The notes below the pieces were generated by a model. The model had not been told where the DNA came from, searched no databases, and worked only from the letters and a program-made list of their open reading frames with translations. From Croceivirga sp. (GTDB lineage Bacteria; Bacteroidota; Bacteroidia; Flavobacteriales; Flavobacteriaceae), in the NCBI GenBank assembly GCA_028281025.1, contig JANQKR010000034.1:135848-199847 (forward strand): a stretch of DNA of 64,000 nt, read 5' to 3'. Both the position numbers and the translations under genes were made by a program. Positions 51,698 through 61,970 of this stretch are shown one piece after another (position 1 is the first letter of the stretch; each line of letters opens with the position of its first letter).

Positions 51698-54499
51698 ATG
51701 CTCAAAAGAATTTCCTTACTCCTAATGGTTTTCGTCCAGACCCTTTTCCATGCCCAGAAAAAAACGTTGGACCATAACGATTATAAGATTTGGAACACCA
51801 TAAAAAATGAAGCTATAGCCCCGGATGGTTCCCATACCCTTTACAGCTTGGAAAGGGGGGAAAAGGATCATTTTTTTAAGGTTCAAGATGCCAAGGGCAA
51901 CTTTATCCTGGAATATGACCGTGGACAAAAAGGCCAATTTACGTACGATTCCAAGTATGCTGTTTTTACCATCAAAGCCTGGAAGGACAGTGTCATGGCC
52001 ATGAAAAAAAGAAAGGTCAAAAAAGATAAATTGCCCAAGGACTCCTTGGGAATTTTCAACCTAAAGACCAAAAGTCTGGTTAAAATTGGACCTATAAAAT
52101 CCTATAAAATCCCCGATAAATGGTCGGGAACCCTGGCTTATCAATTGGAGGATATTAAAAAAGAGAAAAAGGAAGAAGGGAAGGATTCCGTAACCGAACC
52201 CAAAAAAAAGAAGGACAAGCCCAAAAAAGTGGGCAAAAAAAATGGATATCATTTGGTGGTCCTAAATCTGGAAACCCAGCAAAAGGACACGGTGAAATTT
52301 GTGACGGACTACCTATTTGCAAAAAAGGGGAAATGGTTGGCGTATGCTTCCACAGGGGCAACAAAAGATAGTGATGCCGGCGTTTTTGTGCGTAATCTGA
52401 AAACTGGGGAAACCAAAGCATTGCATCAATCCCCCAAAGCCAAATACTTTAAGCTGGGATTCAGCGAATCCGGTAAGAACCTTGGATTTATTGTGGATGC
52501 CGATACCACAAAAGTTCAAGTGAGACCAAACGAGTTATACCTATGGCAAGAAGGGAACCAAGTGGCCCAAAAGTTAATGGACAATACCAGAACACCCAGT
52601 AATTATGTAGTTTCCAAATATGGAAAGGTGCACTTTTCCGAGGATGAATCCAAACTGTATTTTGGATTGGCAAGACCTCCTATAGCAAAAGACACCGCTT
52701 TACTGGATGAGGAAATAGTGAATGTGGAAGTATGGACCTATGATGAGCCCAAGTTATATACCGTTCAGGAATTACAACTAAAAAATGATTCCATACAATC
52801 CTTTGTTACGGCTTTTGATTTAAATACCAAAAAAATGGTCCGCATTGCGGACAAGACCCATATGGATACCGAACTTGGGGACAAGGGCAATGCCAATAGG
52901 GCCCTTGTGCGCACCAGCATGCCCTATGAGTTGGCAAGTCAGTGGACGGCCAGACGTTATTATGACTACAAAGTGGTAAATACGGTCACGGGGGAAACAC
53001 AACAGGAATTCAAAAAAGTACCCCGAATGGAGTTGAGCCCCAAAGCCAATTATGGTTACGGATATAGCCGTGTGGACAGCACTTGGTTCACCTACAACCT
53101 GAGTTCTGGAAAACATACACTTTTGACCAAGGACCAGGTTTTCTACAGTGAGGAAAACGATTATCCCAATTACCCCTTTCCCTATGGCATGGCCGGTTGG
53201 ACAAAAGAGGACAAGCACCTTTTGGTCTATGACCGTTATGACATTTGGAAAATTCACCCAGAAACAGGGGCAAAAGTAAAATTGACCAATGGCAGAACTT
53301 CCAAAACGGTCTATCGCTATTTGGATCTGGATGAAGAAGAGGAAGCGATTGATTTTAACGAACCTTTATTGTTAAGCACCTTTAATGAGTTGACCAAGGA
53401 TGGGGGTTATGCCACTTACAATCCAAAAGCAAATAGGGTCACTCCTTTGATTTCAGGACCTTACAGTTATTCCGACCCCCAAAAGGCCCTGCTGGCCAAT
53501 ACATTGATTTTTACTAGGCAGTCCTTTGGGGAATTCCCGGATTTACGGATTTCCGACCTAAATTTTAAAAAGCCCATCAAGCTCAGCAATGCCAATCCAC
53601 AACAAAAGGACTATAATTGGGGGACCATTGAACTTATGGATTGGATTTCCCTGGACGGTAAAAAATTACAGGGGTTGTTGGTAAAACCGGAAGATTTTGA
53701 CCCTGCCAAGAAGTATCCCCTGCTCGTTAATTTTTACGAGAAGAGTTCGGATAGAATCCATAGGCATAGACATCCCAGGGCCGAACGCTCCAGCCTCAAC
53801 TATAGCTTTTATACGAGCCGGGGATATGTAATTTTCAATCCGGATGTGGAATACCGGGTAGGTTATCCTGGGGAAAGCGCCTACAATTGTGTTATCCCTG
53901 GAGTGACCTCATTGGTTGAAAAGGGATTTATTGACAAGGACAATATTGGTGTTCAGGGCCATAGCTGGGGTGGGTACCAAATTGCCTATTTGGTGACCAA
54001 AACCGATATTTTTAAGGCGGCTGAATCCGGCGCCCCGGTGCCCAATATGATCAGTGCATATGGGGGAATCCGTTGGTGGACGGGACTGAGCAGACAATTT
54101 CAATATGAACATACCCAAAGCAGGATAGGTGGTACACCATGGGAATACCCAGCGCGTTACATTGAGAATTCCCCCATATTCAATGTGGACAAAATCAATA
54201 CCCCTTTACTGATCATGCACAATGATGCCGATGGTCACGTGCCATGGTACCAGGGAATCGAATTTTTTGTGAGTTTACGACGTTTGGGGAAACCATCCTG
54301 GTTCCTGAATTACAATGGGGAACCACATTGGCCTTTGAAACTACAGAACCGTACGGATTTTAGTATTCGGATGGCACAGTTCTTTGACCATTACCTAAAA
54401 GGTGAGGGCAAGCCCTCCTGGATGGAACGGGGAGTACCTCCAATGGAAAAGGGGATACAACAGGGCTACGAGCTTTTGGGGGATACGGACGAGGACTGA
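51698..54499 (+). CDS. S9-family prolyl-oligopeptidase-like peptidase
   Basis: 933 aa from ATG 51698 (MLKRISLLLMVFVQTLFHAQ is a proper signal peptide); an ATG at 51677 adds seven residues. A ~600-residue propeller is followed by an alpha/beta-hydrolase domain with Ser in GVQGHSWGGY (codon at 53963), Asp in MHNDADGHV (codon 54224) and His in GEPHWPLK (codon 54326). A very basic insertion at about 153-183 (EKKEEGKDSVTEPKKKKDKP) interrupts the early propeller. Periplasmic or secreted peptidase. Its last 34 bases overlap the nitrilase gene tail to tail. Confidence 0.85.
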   Translation: MLKRISLLLMVFVQTLFHAQKKTLDHNDYKIWNTIKNEAIAPDGSHTLYSLERGEKDHFFKVQDAKGNFILEYDRGQKGQFTYDSKYAVFTIKAWKDSVMAMKKRKVKKDKLPKDSLGIFNLKTKSLVKIGPIKSYKIPDKWSGTLAYQLEDIKKEKKEEGKDSVTEPKKKKDKPKKVGKKNGYHLVVLNLETQQKDTVKFVTDYLFAKKGKWLAYASTGATKDSDAGVFVRNLKTGETKALHQSPKAKYFKLGFSESGKNLGFIVDADTTKVQVRPNELYLWQEGNQVAQKLMDNTRTPSNYVVSKYGKVHFSEDESKLYFGLARPPIAKDTALLDEEIVNVEVWTYDEPKLYTVQELQLKNDSIQSFVTAFDLNTKKMVRIADKTHMDTELGDKGNANRALVRTSMPYELASQWTARRYYDYKVVNTVTGETQQEFKKVPRMELSPKANYGYGYSRVDSTWFTYNLSSGKHTLLTKDQVFYSEENDYPNYPFPYGMAGWTKEDKHLLVYDRYDIWKIHPETGAKVKLTNGRTSKTVYRYLDLDEEEEAIDFNEPLLLSTFNELTKDGGYATYNPKANRVTPLISGPYSYSDPQKALLANTLIFTRQSFGEFPDLRISDLNFKKPIKLSNANPQQKDYNWGTIELMDWISLDGKKLQGLLVKPEDFDPAKKYPLLVNFYEKSSDRIHRHRHPRAERSSLNYSFYTSRGYVIFNPDVEYRVGYPGESAYNCVIPGVTSLVEKGFIDKDNIGVQGHSWGGYQIAYLVTKTDIFKAAESGAPVPNMISAYGGIRWWTGLSRQFQYEHTQSRIGGTPWEYPARYIENSPIFNVDKINTPLLIMHNDADGHVPWYQGIEFFVSLRRLGKPSWFLNYNGEPHWPLKLQNRTDFSIRMAQFFDHYLKGEGKPSWMERGVPPMEKGIQQGYELLGDTDED

Positions 54500-55446
54500 T
54501 CCTTGAAATGAACCGTTGATTGCCGCTCTCGATTTACGATGAGTTGGGTCACATCCGGTCTGGAATAATGCCCAACCGGATCAAAATTCTGATGCTCTTC
54601 CAATACCCTTTTAAAATCGATGGTTTGGTAAAAAATTCCCTCTTTGTCCACTATGGGCTCCACTACCCATTCCCCATCGGGGCCGGCAATACAGGAACCC
54701 CCATTGGCCAAAACATGGGGGGCCTTTTCCAAAATTTTGTCCAAATGTGGGGTGTCCGCAGGAAAATCGGCTTTTTTCATCAGTGAGGAGACCGAGACCA
54801 CATAACTACGGGATTCCCTGGCAATAAACCGGGTAATATCCTTTGTATTGTGATCACTTCCAGGCCAAACGGCTATATGGAGGTTCTCTCCCAAACCGTA
54901 AAGTGCTGCCCTTGGAAGGGGCATCCAGTTTTCCCAGCAATTAAGACCTCCCACCGTAAATTGTTTTAGGGGATGAACCTGCAGACCATTACCATCCCCT
55001 GGGGCCCATGTTAAGCGTTCATCGTAGGTGGGCTGTAGTTTTCGGTGTACGGACCTTATTTCCCCCCGTGGGTCAATATATACCAGGGAAGCATAGATAC
55101 TATGCCCACCACGGTCTTTGGCCCGTTCCATAATCCCCAAATAGACCGCCATGGAGTGTTCTTTGGCCAATAGGCAGATGGAATCCAAATCCCCAGCTTC
55201 AATCTGTATCGAATTCGCCACATAGTGGGCGTGCAGTTCTTTATTCACCTCCAAATTCCAAGCCGCGCCTTCCGTATACGCCAACCAAAAAGGATAGCCT
55301 GGCAACAATGCTTCACCAAAAACGATAAGTTCACTTCCATTCTCGGAAGCTTCCGTAATGGTTGCTTCTATTTTTGCTATGGTTGCCCTTTTGTCCAGCC
55401 ATACCGGTGTAATTTGGGCCAATGCCACGTGTAACCTATTTTCCAT
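54466..55446 (-). CDS. Nitrilase-family carbon-nitrogen hydrolase
   Basis: 326 aa. The catalytic triad Glu45 (VFGEALLPGYPFW), Lys136 (VHRKLQPTYDE) and Cys170 (GGLNCWENWMP) is complete and the Cys-Trp-Glu-Asn context is that of true aliphatic/aryl nitrilases rather than amidases. Cytoplasmic. Start shares one base with the prenyltransferase stop, so it is translated from the same mRNA. Substrate unknown. Confidence 0.85.
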   Translation of the reverse strand: MENRLHVALAQITPVWLDKRATIAKIEATITEASENGSELIVFGEALLPGYPFWLAYTEGAAWNLEVNKELHAHYVANSIQIEAGDLDSICLLAKEHSMAVYLGIMERAKDRGGHSIYASLVYIDPRGEIRSVHRKLQPTYDERLTWAPGDGNGLQVHPLKQFTVGGLNCWENWMPLPRAALYGLGENLHIAVWPGSDHNTKDITRFIARESRSYVVSVSSLMKKADFPADTPHLDKILEKAPHVLANGGSCIAGPDGEWVVEPIVDKEGIFYQTIDFKRVLEEHQNFDPVGHYSRPDVTQLIVNRERQSTVHFKDQSSSVSPKSS

Positions 55447-56351
55447 TATAAAATCCGATTTAAGACGACATCCACATCAATCAACAAGATACTGAAAACC
55501 CCTCCTACAATAATAAATTTAAGTATGTTGTGAAGCCATACATAGTGCATCTTTACATCTGATTTTCCCAACAGGACCAGAAACACTAAAAGTAAAATTC
55601 CGGATGCAACAAAATAAAAGGACATATGGCCCACATCAAAAACATAAATCAACAGGTAAGTCGGAACCAATGTCAAAACTATCAAGAACGCAATAAGGAC
55701 CTTGGCAACTTTTGGGCCGTATAAAATGGGGATGGTTTGATAGCCCTGTGCCATATCCCCGGCCATGCTCTCCAAATCCTTAATGAGTTCCCGAGCTAAA
55801 ATCAGAAGGAACAAATAAAGGGCATGAATAAAAATAACGGTTTCAAAATTTCTGTAATACACAAACACCACAAAGAAAGGGGCAATGGAAAGTGTAGCGG
55901 ACACCAAATTGCCCAAGAATGGAATACGCTTGAGCTTATGGGAATAAAACCATATCCCAAAAATATAGGCCGCAAAGAAGAAAACTGCCCTGAACGAAAT
56001 ATAACTGGCCGCAATAACGGCGACAAAATTCAGGATGAAATATGTGGTAAGTTTAAATCGCTGGCTTACCAAACGGTCCAGCATACTTTTGGTAGGTTTG
56101 TTGATCAAATCCTTTTCTGCATCATAAAAATTATTGATGATGTAACCCGAAGCTATGACCAGGGCCGAGGCCGTTACGATCAAAAAAAGATTAAGGTCAA
56201 AGACCACTTTCCTAAGTTGTAGATCGGGAGCCAATATGTAAATGGAAGCGAGATACTGGGCAAGGGTGATCACAAGAATATTGTATCCCCTAACCACGGA
56301 GAACAAGCTCAAAAGCTTAAAGAGCAAGAGCCTATTTTTTCTACTAAGCAT
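55446..56351 (-). CDS. UbiA-family prenyltransferase
   Basis: 301 aa with about eight transmembrane helices. First Asp-rich motif NNFYDAEKDLINKP and second RELIKDLESMAGDMAQGY are the prenyl-diphosphate-binding sites. Relatives include geranylgeranylglycerol-phosphate synthase-type and menaquinone/haem enzymes; the acceptor is uncertain. Eight bases after the GHMP kinase and next to mvaD, so it probably draws on the same isoprenoid supply. Confidence 0.8.
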   Translation of the reverse strand: MLSRKNRLLLFKLLSLFSVVRGYNILVITLAQYLASIYILAPDLQLRKVVFDLNLFLIVTASALVIASGYIINNFYDAEKDLINKPTKSMLDRLVSQRFKLTTYFILNFVAVIAASYISFRAVFFFAAYIFGIWFYSHKLKRIPFLGNLVSATLSIAPFFVVFVYYRNFETVIFIHALYLFLLILARELIKDLESMAGDMAQGYQTIPILYGPKVAKVLIAFLIVLTLVPTYLLIYVFDVGHMSFYFVASGILLLVFLVLLGKSDVKMHYVWLHNILKFIIVGGVFSILLIDVDVVLNRIL

Positions 56352-56359
56352 TTTAGATT

Positions 56360-57292
56360 TTAGAAGTTGTACACCACTTCCAATTTGTGTCCTTCAAGTT
56401 CCTTTCTGGCCCTGTCAATATCTTCTGTGAAACCCAATATATAGCCCCCACCACCAGAGCCACACAATTTTAAATAATACGTATTGGATTCGATTCCTTT
56501 TTTCCAGAGGTGGTGAAATTGTTGTGGAATCATTGGCTTAAAGTGGTCCAAAACCACATGTGAAAGTTGTTTCACATGGCCAAAAAGCCCTTTGATATCC
56601 CCCTTTAAAAAGTGGTCCACACAAGCGTCCGTGTGTTTTATAAATTTGTCCTTAATGACATTTCTGAACCCTTCCTGCTTCATCTTCTCCATAAAAATCT
56701 GGACCATAGGGGCAGTTTCACCGGTAATGCCACTATCCAAAAGAAATACTGCTCCCTTACCTTCCTTGTTTTGGGATGGTAAACTTGTAGATTCTATATT
56801 GTCCTTTGAGTTGATCAGAATGGGTAAACTCAAATAGCTGTTCAACGGATCCAATCCTGAGGACTTTCCATGAAAGAAGGACTCCATCTCCCCAAAAATC
56901 CTTTTAAGTTTCAAGAGCTTCTCCCTTGTCAGGTTCTCAAGAACGGTAATTTTATCTTTGGCATACTTGTCATAAACAGCAGCTACCAACGCCCCACTAC
57001 TTCCAATACCATAACCCTGGGGAATGGAACTATCAAAGTACATGCCCTCAGCAATATCCTTGTTAAGCGCATCCAAATCAAAAGAAACCACACCTTCCGA
57101 TTGAATTTTGGCAAGGTGGACCGCAAAGGCCCGTAATGCCTCATTCGACTTTAGTGCTTCGGGTGATGGTTTCCCATCAGTCTTCAGTGCACCTTTGAAG
57201 AAATTGTATGGGATGGAGAGCCCCTTGGAATCCTTAATGATGCCATACTCCCCAAAAAGTAGGATTTTCGAATAAAATAATGGTCCTTTCAT
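56360..57292 (-). CDS. GHMP kinase, mevalonate-kinase type
   Basis: 310 aa from ATG 57292 (MKGPLFYSKILLFGEYGII), a typical mevalonate-kinase start; the frame is open to 57352. Motif 2 PQGYGIGSSGALVAAVYDKY binds ATP phosphate, and motif 3 LCGSGGGGYILGF closes the site. With mvaD upstream it supplies the mevalonate route to isopentenyl diphosphate. Whether it phosphorylates mevalonate or phosphomevalonate cannot be read from sequence alone. Confidence 0.8.
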   Translation of the reverse strand: MKGPLFYSKILLFGEYGIIKDSKGLSIPYNFFKGALKTDGKPSPEALKSNEALRAFAVHLAKIQSEGVVSFDLDALNKDIAEGMYFDSSIPQGYGIGSSGALVAAVYDKYAKDKITVLENLTREKLLKLKRIFGEMESFFHGKSSGLDPLNSYLSLPILINSKDNIESTSLPSQNKEGKGAVFLLDSGITGETAPMVQIFMEKMKQEGFRNVIKDKFIKHTDACVDHFLKGDIKGLFGHVKQLSHVVLDHFKPMIPQQFHHLWKKGIESNTYYLKLCGSGGGGYILGFTEDIDRARKELEGHKLEVVYNF

Positions 57293-57409
57293 TTTATTTT
57301 GTTCAACCATTCTATTGTTAAAAGTAAACAAACCTAATCTCCCAGTCAACAATTTTATGAAAAATTAAGCTTAAAGCCTTTAAATAACGTTGATCCACTT
57401 AAATACGTA

Positions 57410-58504
57410 TCACAAAGTTGTTGAAATTCTCTGCGCCCCTTTTCCAATACGATCGCAAATATAATGTCCGTTTTCGCAGTAGGCAACTAATTCATTCTGA
57501 ATAAATTGAATACATTTCGTTTTCTCATATTCCGGATATAGCACATGTACATTGGCCCCTGCGTCCAATGTAAAGCAAATGGCCGTTCCGGTTTCCTTTC
57601 GGAATTGCCAAATTCTATTGATGATTTCCAAGGTATTGGGCAACATTAATATAAAATAAGGTTGACTGGTCATCATCATGGCATGCAATGTCAATGCCTC
57701 ACTTTCCAAAATAGTGATAAATGATTCCAGATCCCCCTCTTTAAAAATGACCTGTAATTTTTTAAGGTTTTCATGGGCCTGCTGAAATCTGTTATCGGCA
57801 AATGGGTGTCCTTTCATAAGTCCATGGCCCACAGAACTGCTTACCGTTTTTTGGCCTTTATGTACCAATAAAATGGTGTCATGAAAATTATTGAAGTTGG
57901 GGTGGACTTCATAAGGGTATTGAATTCCATACATATCCGAACTACCTGATAATCCTAGTGTCTTTCCCCATTGAATTAAGCTGCCCCCTATACTCCTGCA
58001 GGCACTTCCAGACCCCAAACGGGCCAGGAAAGAAGCTTTTTGTTTAAAATCCTCCAAGGGCATTTCCGGATTTGCCAGGCGTTCCAACTCCATTAAACAG
58101 AGCGCCAAGGCAGCCATCCCACTGGCCGATGATGCAATTCCGCTACTGTGGGGAAACGAATTGGAACTTTCAATTTCCAAATGATAGTGCCTTAAAAAAG
58201 GGAGATATTTTTCAATTCGCCCTAAAAAAGTAGCGATTTTGGGTTTAAAGCTATCCTTGGCCTTTCCTTCAAAGCGAAAGTCAAATGAAAAGGCTTCCTT
58301 GGCCTCGTCCATCTTTCTAAATTTCAAGAAGGTTCTTGTAGCGCAAGCATCCAAGGTAAAACTAATGGAAGGGTTTGCGGGTATTTGATTTGGTTTTTTT
58401 CCCCAATACTTCACCAAAGCGATATTGCTTGGCGCTTTCCACCCTACGGTTCCCTCTAAAGGATAAACGAGATTTTGGGTCGGCACAAAATCCTTTTCCA
58501 TCAT
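57410..58504 (-). CDS. mvaD: Diphosphomevalonate decarboxylase
   Basis: 364 aa from the ATG at 58504 (a second ATG follows at 58501; upstream TTG at 58522 is less likely). APSNIALVKYWGKKPNQIPA, SSNSFPHSSGIASSASGMAA and RLGSGSACRSIGG are hallmark MvaD segments; FTLDAGANVHVLYP near the end is also conserved. It converts mevalonate diphosphate to isopentenyl diphosphate. Followed at 118 bp by the GHMP kinase gene. Confidence 0.9.
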   Translation of the reverse strand: MMEKDFVPTQNLVYPLEGTVGWKAPSNIALVKYWGKKPNQIPANPSISFTLDACATRTFLKFRKMDEAKEAFSFDFRFEGKAKDSFKPKIATFLGRIEKYLPFLRHYHLEIESSNSFPHSSGIASSASGMAALALCLMELERLANPEMPLEDFKQKASFLARLGSGSACRSIGGSLIQWGKTLGLSGSSDMYGIQYPYEVHPNFNNFHDTILLVHKGQKTVSSSVGHGLMKGHPFADNRFQQAHENLKKLQVIFKEGDLESFITILESEALTLHAMMMTSQPYFILMLPNTLEIINRIWQFRKETGTAICFTLDAGANVHVLYPEYEKTKCIQFIQNELVAYCENGHYICDRIGKGAQRISTTL

Positions 58505-58587
58505 GAAATAAGCTTTGGGCAAAGATAAGGCTTGCCCAAAGTTTGGAATCTGGTTTAAATTGTTATTTTAGTAGGAATCCAACTACT

Positions 58588-59061
58588 GTGAGAAAAACCG
58601 TTCTAAAAATAGCCATTTGTATAGGAGCGTGCCTGTTAATAGGCTTTCTTTCGAGCTTTGCGACCCAAAGCTCCGTGAACGATTGGTATTTGACACTGAA
58701 CAAGCCCAGTTTTAATCCCCCAAATTGGTTGTTTGCCCCTGTTTGGACCGTCCTGTATATCCTTATGGGAATAGCGGCAGGAATAGTTTGGTCCAAGGGG
58801 TTTTATCATCTCTGGGTAAAAACGGCCATGTACCATTTTGGGTTTCAGTTATTGTTGAACGCACTGTGGAGCATCATCTTTTTTGGCCTTAAAAATCCTT
58901 TGGCAGCCTTATTTGTAATCCTTACCCTTTTGGTTTTGATCGTCCTTACCATTAAGTGGTTTTTGGTGGTGAGCAAAAAAGCGGCCTATCTCATGGTGCC
59001 TTATTTGGTCTGGGTCACTTTTGCTACCGTTTTGAATTTTAAGATATGGGAGCTCAATTAG
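58588..59061 (+). CDS. TspO/MBR-family membrane protein
   Basis: 157 aa from GTG 58588, the normal TspO length; a TTG at 58543 would add 15 unlikely residues. Five transmembrane helices with LNKPSFNPPNWLFAPVWTVL and FGFQLLLNALWSIIFFGLKN, the core TspO motifs for tetrapyrrole/cholesterol binding. Divergent from mvaD. Terminator follows. Confidence 0.88.
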   Translation: MRKTVLKIAICIGACLLIGFLSSFATQSSVNDWYLTLNKPSFNPPNWLFAPVWTVLYILMGIAAGIVWSKGFYHLWVKTAMYHFGFQLLLNALWSIIFFGLKNPLAALFVILTLLVLIVLTIKWFLVVSKKAAYLMVPYLVWVTFATVLNFKIWELN

Positions 59062-59089
59062 ACTTAGGCGCTATGCCAACCTAAGTTTT
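59062..59089 (+). terminator. Intrinsic terminator after TspO
   Basis: ACTTAGG (59062-59068) pairs with CCTAAGT (59080-59086), followed by TTTT. Confidence 0.7.
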
Positions 59090-59108
59090 AACCATTAAAT
59101 CCATTGGT

Positions 59109-59645
59109 TCAGGCCTCTGCCAATGCTATCATTTTTAGCATGGTATTTAAGTTCCGTGTTGTTGCTGTAAGGCGCAGTTTATTCTCGATTAAATTATTGT
59201 TTAATTTGGCCTTGCCCGCCCCTTGTTTGCAATTTAAATAAACACATTGCCCTGCAATGTGAAAATCTTCATTCTTAAAATGTAGTTTATTGAATTCTTC
59301 CACCAATTCCTTTGTAGGAGATTCGTACAACAAGGCAAAGTACAGGTTCTTTTTCTCTGCTTCTTCTTTAAAAGGATTGTCCCTTAGGATTTCTTGAAGT
59401 GATGTTATGGTTTTGAGCAAAACAGGAACATCAAAACCAAAATCATTTTTGATCCTATTTTTGATATCGGCCTCAATCCTTTTGTGATCGGTACTGGAGG
59501 TTTCCAAAATTATATTACCGCTTTGGATATAGGTACGTACTTTCTTAAAGCCGAGTTTCCCCAGCCCCTCCTTCAAGTCCACCATTCTTATTTTCTTTTG
59601 CCCACTTACGTTTATCCCCCTAAGAAATACCAGATACGTATGCAC
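59109..59645 (-). CDS. DUF1697 family protein
   Basis: 178 aa. The opening [20 protein letters not shown] and [16 protein letters not shown] are diagnostic of DUF1697, a widespread cytoplasmic family without known activity. Divergent from glycerol kinase. Confidence 0.85.
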   Translation of the reverse strand: MHTYLVFLRGINVSGQKKIRMVDLKEGLGKLGFKKVRTYIQSGNIILETSSTDHKRIEADIKNRIKNDFGFDVPVLLKTITSLQEILRDNPFKEEAEKKNLYFALLYESPTKELVEEFNKLHFKNEDFHIAGQCVYLNCKQGAGKAKLNNNLIENKLRLTATTRNLNTMLKMIALAEA

Positions 59646-59710
59646 ACCTATTGAATTTAAAGCTTGAAACTACTCAATTTATTTTAGTAAATTCCCTAAC
59701 ATTTTTAACT

Positions 59711-61204
59711 ATGGCCGAATATGTATTGGCTTTAGATCAGGGTACCACCAGTTCTAGGGCAGTTGTTTTTGATAAGCAAGGGACCATTGTGTCCGTATCG
59801 CAGAAGGAGTTTACACAAATATTTCCAAAACCGGGTTGGGTAGAGCACGATCCCGTGGAAATCTGGTCAACCCAAGCAGGGATGGCTGCCGAAGCCGTAA
59901 CCAAAAAAGGGTTAAAAGGAGAGCAAATTGCAGCAATTGGCATTACCAATCAGCGGGAAACCGCCGTAGTATGGGATCGTAAAACCAGTGAACCCATCTA
60001 CAATGCCATTGTCTGGCAAGATAAACGGACCTCGGATTACTGTGATGAACTCAAAAAGGCTGGCAAGTCGGATATGATCCGTGAGAAAACCGGCTTGGTC
60101 ATCGACTCTTATTTTTCCGCAACAAAAGTAAAATGGATATTGGATAATGTGGAAGGGGCAAGGGAAAAGGCCCAGGCTGGGGAATTGGCTTTTGGGACCA
60201 TAGACTCTTGGCTTATTTGGAAAATGACGCAGGGGGAGCTACATATAACGGATGTCACCAATGCCTCGCGTTCCCTGATATTCAATATCAACACCATGGA
60301 TTGGGATCAGGAACTTTTGGACCTTTTTGGGATTCCAAAAAGTATGTTGCCCCAAGTAAAACAATCCAGTGAGGTGTATGGCCATACCAGTCCAAATTTC
60401 TTTGCCCATAAAATTCCCATTGCCGGTATTGCGGGAGACCAGCAGGCCGCTCTTTTCGGTCAAATGTGTACCCAAAAGGGCATGGTCAAAAATACGTATG
60501 GCACAGGTTGTTTTATGTTGATGAACATTGGGAGCGAACCCACAAAATCCAATAATAACCTTCTTACTACCGTAGCGTGGAAAATAAATGGAAAAACCAC
60601 TTATGCCCTCGAGGGAAGTATTTTTATAGCTGGGGCCGTGGTGCAATGGTTGAGGGATAGCCTAAAAATCATAAAAAACTCAGCGGATGTGGAGCCTTTG
60701 GCCGGCACTGTGGAAAACTCCGATGGGGTGTATTTTGTTCCGGCCTTTGCAGGTCTGGGCGCTCCCCATTGGAATCAAAAAGCCCAAGGGACCTTGTTTG
60801 GGCTTACCCGCGGCAGTACGGATGCCCATATCGCCAGGGCCGCTTTGGATTCCATTGCCTACCAAACCATGGATATTTTAAAGGCCATGGAGAAAGACTC
60901 CGGTATTTCAATAAAAGAGCTGCGTGTTGATGGTGGGGCCACGGTCAACAACTTATTGATGCAGTTCCAGGCAGATGTATTGAACACCAAAACCATTCGC
61001 CCAAAAATTGTGGAAACCACAGTTATGGGCGCAGCCTATCTGGCTGGATTGGCTGTTGGTTTTTGGAAAAACCAAGAAGAGATCCAAGACATCTGGCAAA
61101 CCGATGTTGAGTTCCAACCCACTAAGGAAAGGGAGGCGATTTCGCATGGAATTGTTGGTTGGTATCGCGCCATAAAGGCACTGGAATACTGGACCGAGCA
61201 CTAG
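59711..61204 (+). CDS. glpK: Glycerol kinase
   Basis: 497 aa from ATG 59711 ([20 protein letters not shown]), the usual length. FGGY-family landmarks: [36 protein letters not shown] and [20 protein letters not shown]. It phosphorylates glycerol to glycerol-3-phosphate. 37 bp before glpF and in the same direction, forming a glycerol uptake-activation unit. Confidence 0.95.
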   Translation: MAEYVLALDQGTTSSRAVVFDKQGTIVSVSQKEFTQIFPKPGWVEHDPVEIWSTQAGMAAEAVTKKGLKGEQIAAIGITNQRETAVVWDRKTSEPIYNAIVWQDKRTSDYCDELKKAGKSDMIREKTGLVIDSYFSATKVKWILDNVEGAREKAQAGELAFGTIDSWLIWKMTQGELHITDVTNASRSLIFNINTMDWDQELLDLFGIPKSMLPQVKQSSEVYGHTSPNFFAHKIPIAGIAGDQQAALFGQMCTQKGMVKNTYGTGCFMLMNIGSEPTKSNNNLLTTVAWKINGKTTYALEGSIFIAGAVVQWLRDSLKIIKNSADVEPLAGTVENSDGVYFVPAFAGLGAPHWNQKAQGTLFGLTRGSTDAHIARAALDSIAYQTMDILKAMEKDSGISIKELRVDGGATVNNLLMQFQADVLNTKTIRPKIVETTVMGAAYLAGLAVGFWKNQEEIQDIWQTDVEFQPTKEREAISHGIVGWYRAIKALEYWTEH

Positions 61205-61241
61205 TCAACAACAACTATCAACCCTTAATAAAAAAATCATC

Positions 61242-61970
61242 ATGACACCGTTTATCGCTGAAATTGTAGGTACCTTTTTGCTCATGTTTTTGGGCTGTGG
61301 CGTAAATGCCAATGTTTCCTTGAACAAAACCTATGGCAACGGTTCCGGATGGATCGTGATCACAACGGGATGGGCGCTGGCGGTTTATGTTGGGGTGGTG
61401 GTTGCAGGGCCCATAAGTGGTGCACATATAAATCCTGCTGTTACCATTGGATTGGCAGTTGCCGGGGAATTTTCCGTCTATGATGTCCCTAAATATATCC
61501 TGGCCCAATTTATTGGAGCCATATTAGGGGCCTTTTTGGTATGGGTGACCCATTTTGAACATTTTAAACTTACCAAGGACGGTAATACCAAAAGGGGGGT
61601 ATTCTGTACCGCACCTGCCATTAAAAACACATCCATTAATTTCTTATGTGAATTGACAGGCACTTTTGTTCTACTCTTTACCATTCTCTATTTCACCGAT
61701 GCCACCTTGGCATCTGACAACACCATTGTTGGTCTGGGCTCTTTGGGAGCCTTACCTGTGGCCCTGTTGGTCTGGGTCATTGGACTTGCACTTGGTGGAA
61801 CCACGGGCTATGCCATAAATCCGGCCAGGGACTTGGGACCAAGGATCGTACATGCATTGGTTCCCATGCAAAACAAGGGAAGTAACGGATGGGGTTATGC
61901 CTGGATACCCGTTATCGGGCCTATTGTAGGAGGGGTTTTGGCCGCTTGGACGGTAGGTCTTTTACAATAA
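61242..61970 (+). CDS. glpF: Glycerol facilitator (MIP family)
   Basis: 242 aa, six helices and two NPA half-helices: GAHINPAVTIG and GYAINPARDLGPR. The Asp after the second NPAR is the glycerol-facilitator marker. Diffusion channel feeding GlpK. It abuts the convergent flavoprotein gene with no spacer. Confidence 0.93.
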   Translation: MTPFIAEIVGTFLLMFLGCGVNANVSLNKTYGNGSGWIVITTGWALAVYVGVVVAGPISGAHINPAVTIGLAVAGEFSVYDVPKYILAQFIGAILGAFLVWVTHFEHFKLTKDGNTKRGVFCTAPAIKNTSINFLCELTGTFVLLFTILYFTDATLASDNTIVGLGSLGALPVALLVWVIGLALGGTTGYAINPARDLGPRIVHALVPMQNKGSNGWGYAWIPVIGPIVGGVLAAWTVGLLQ

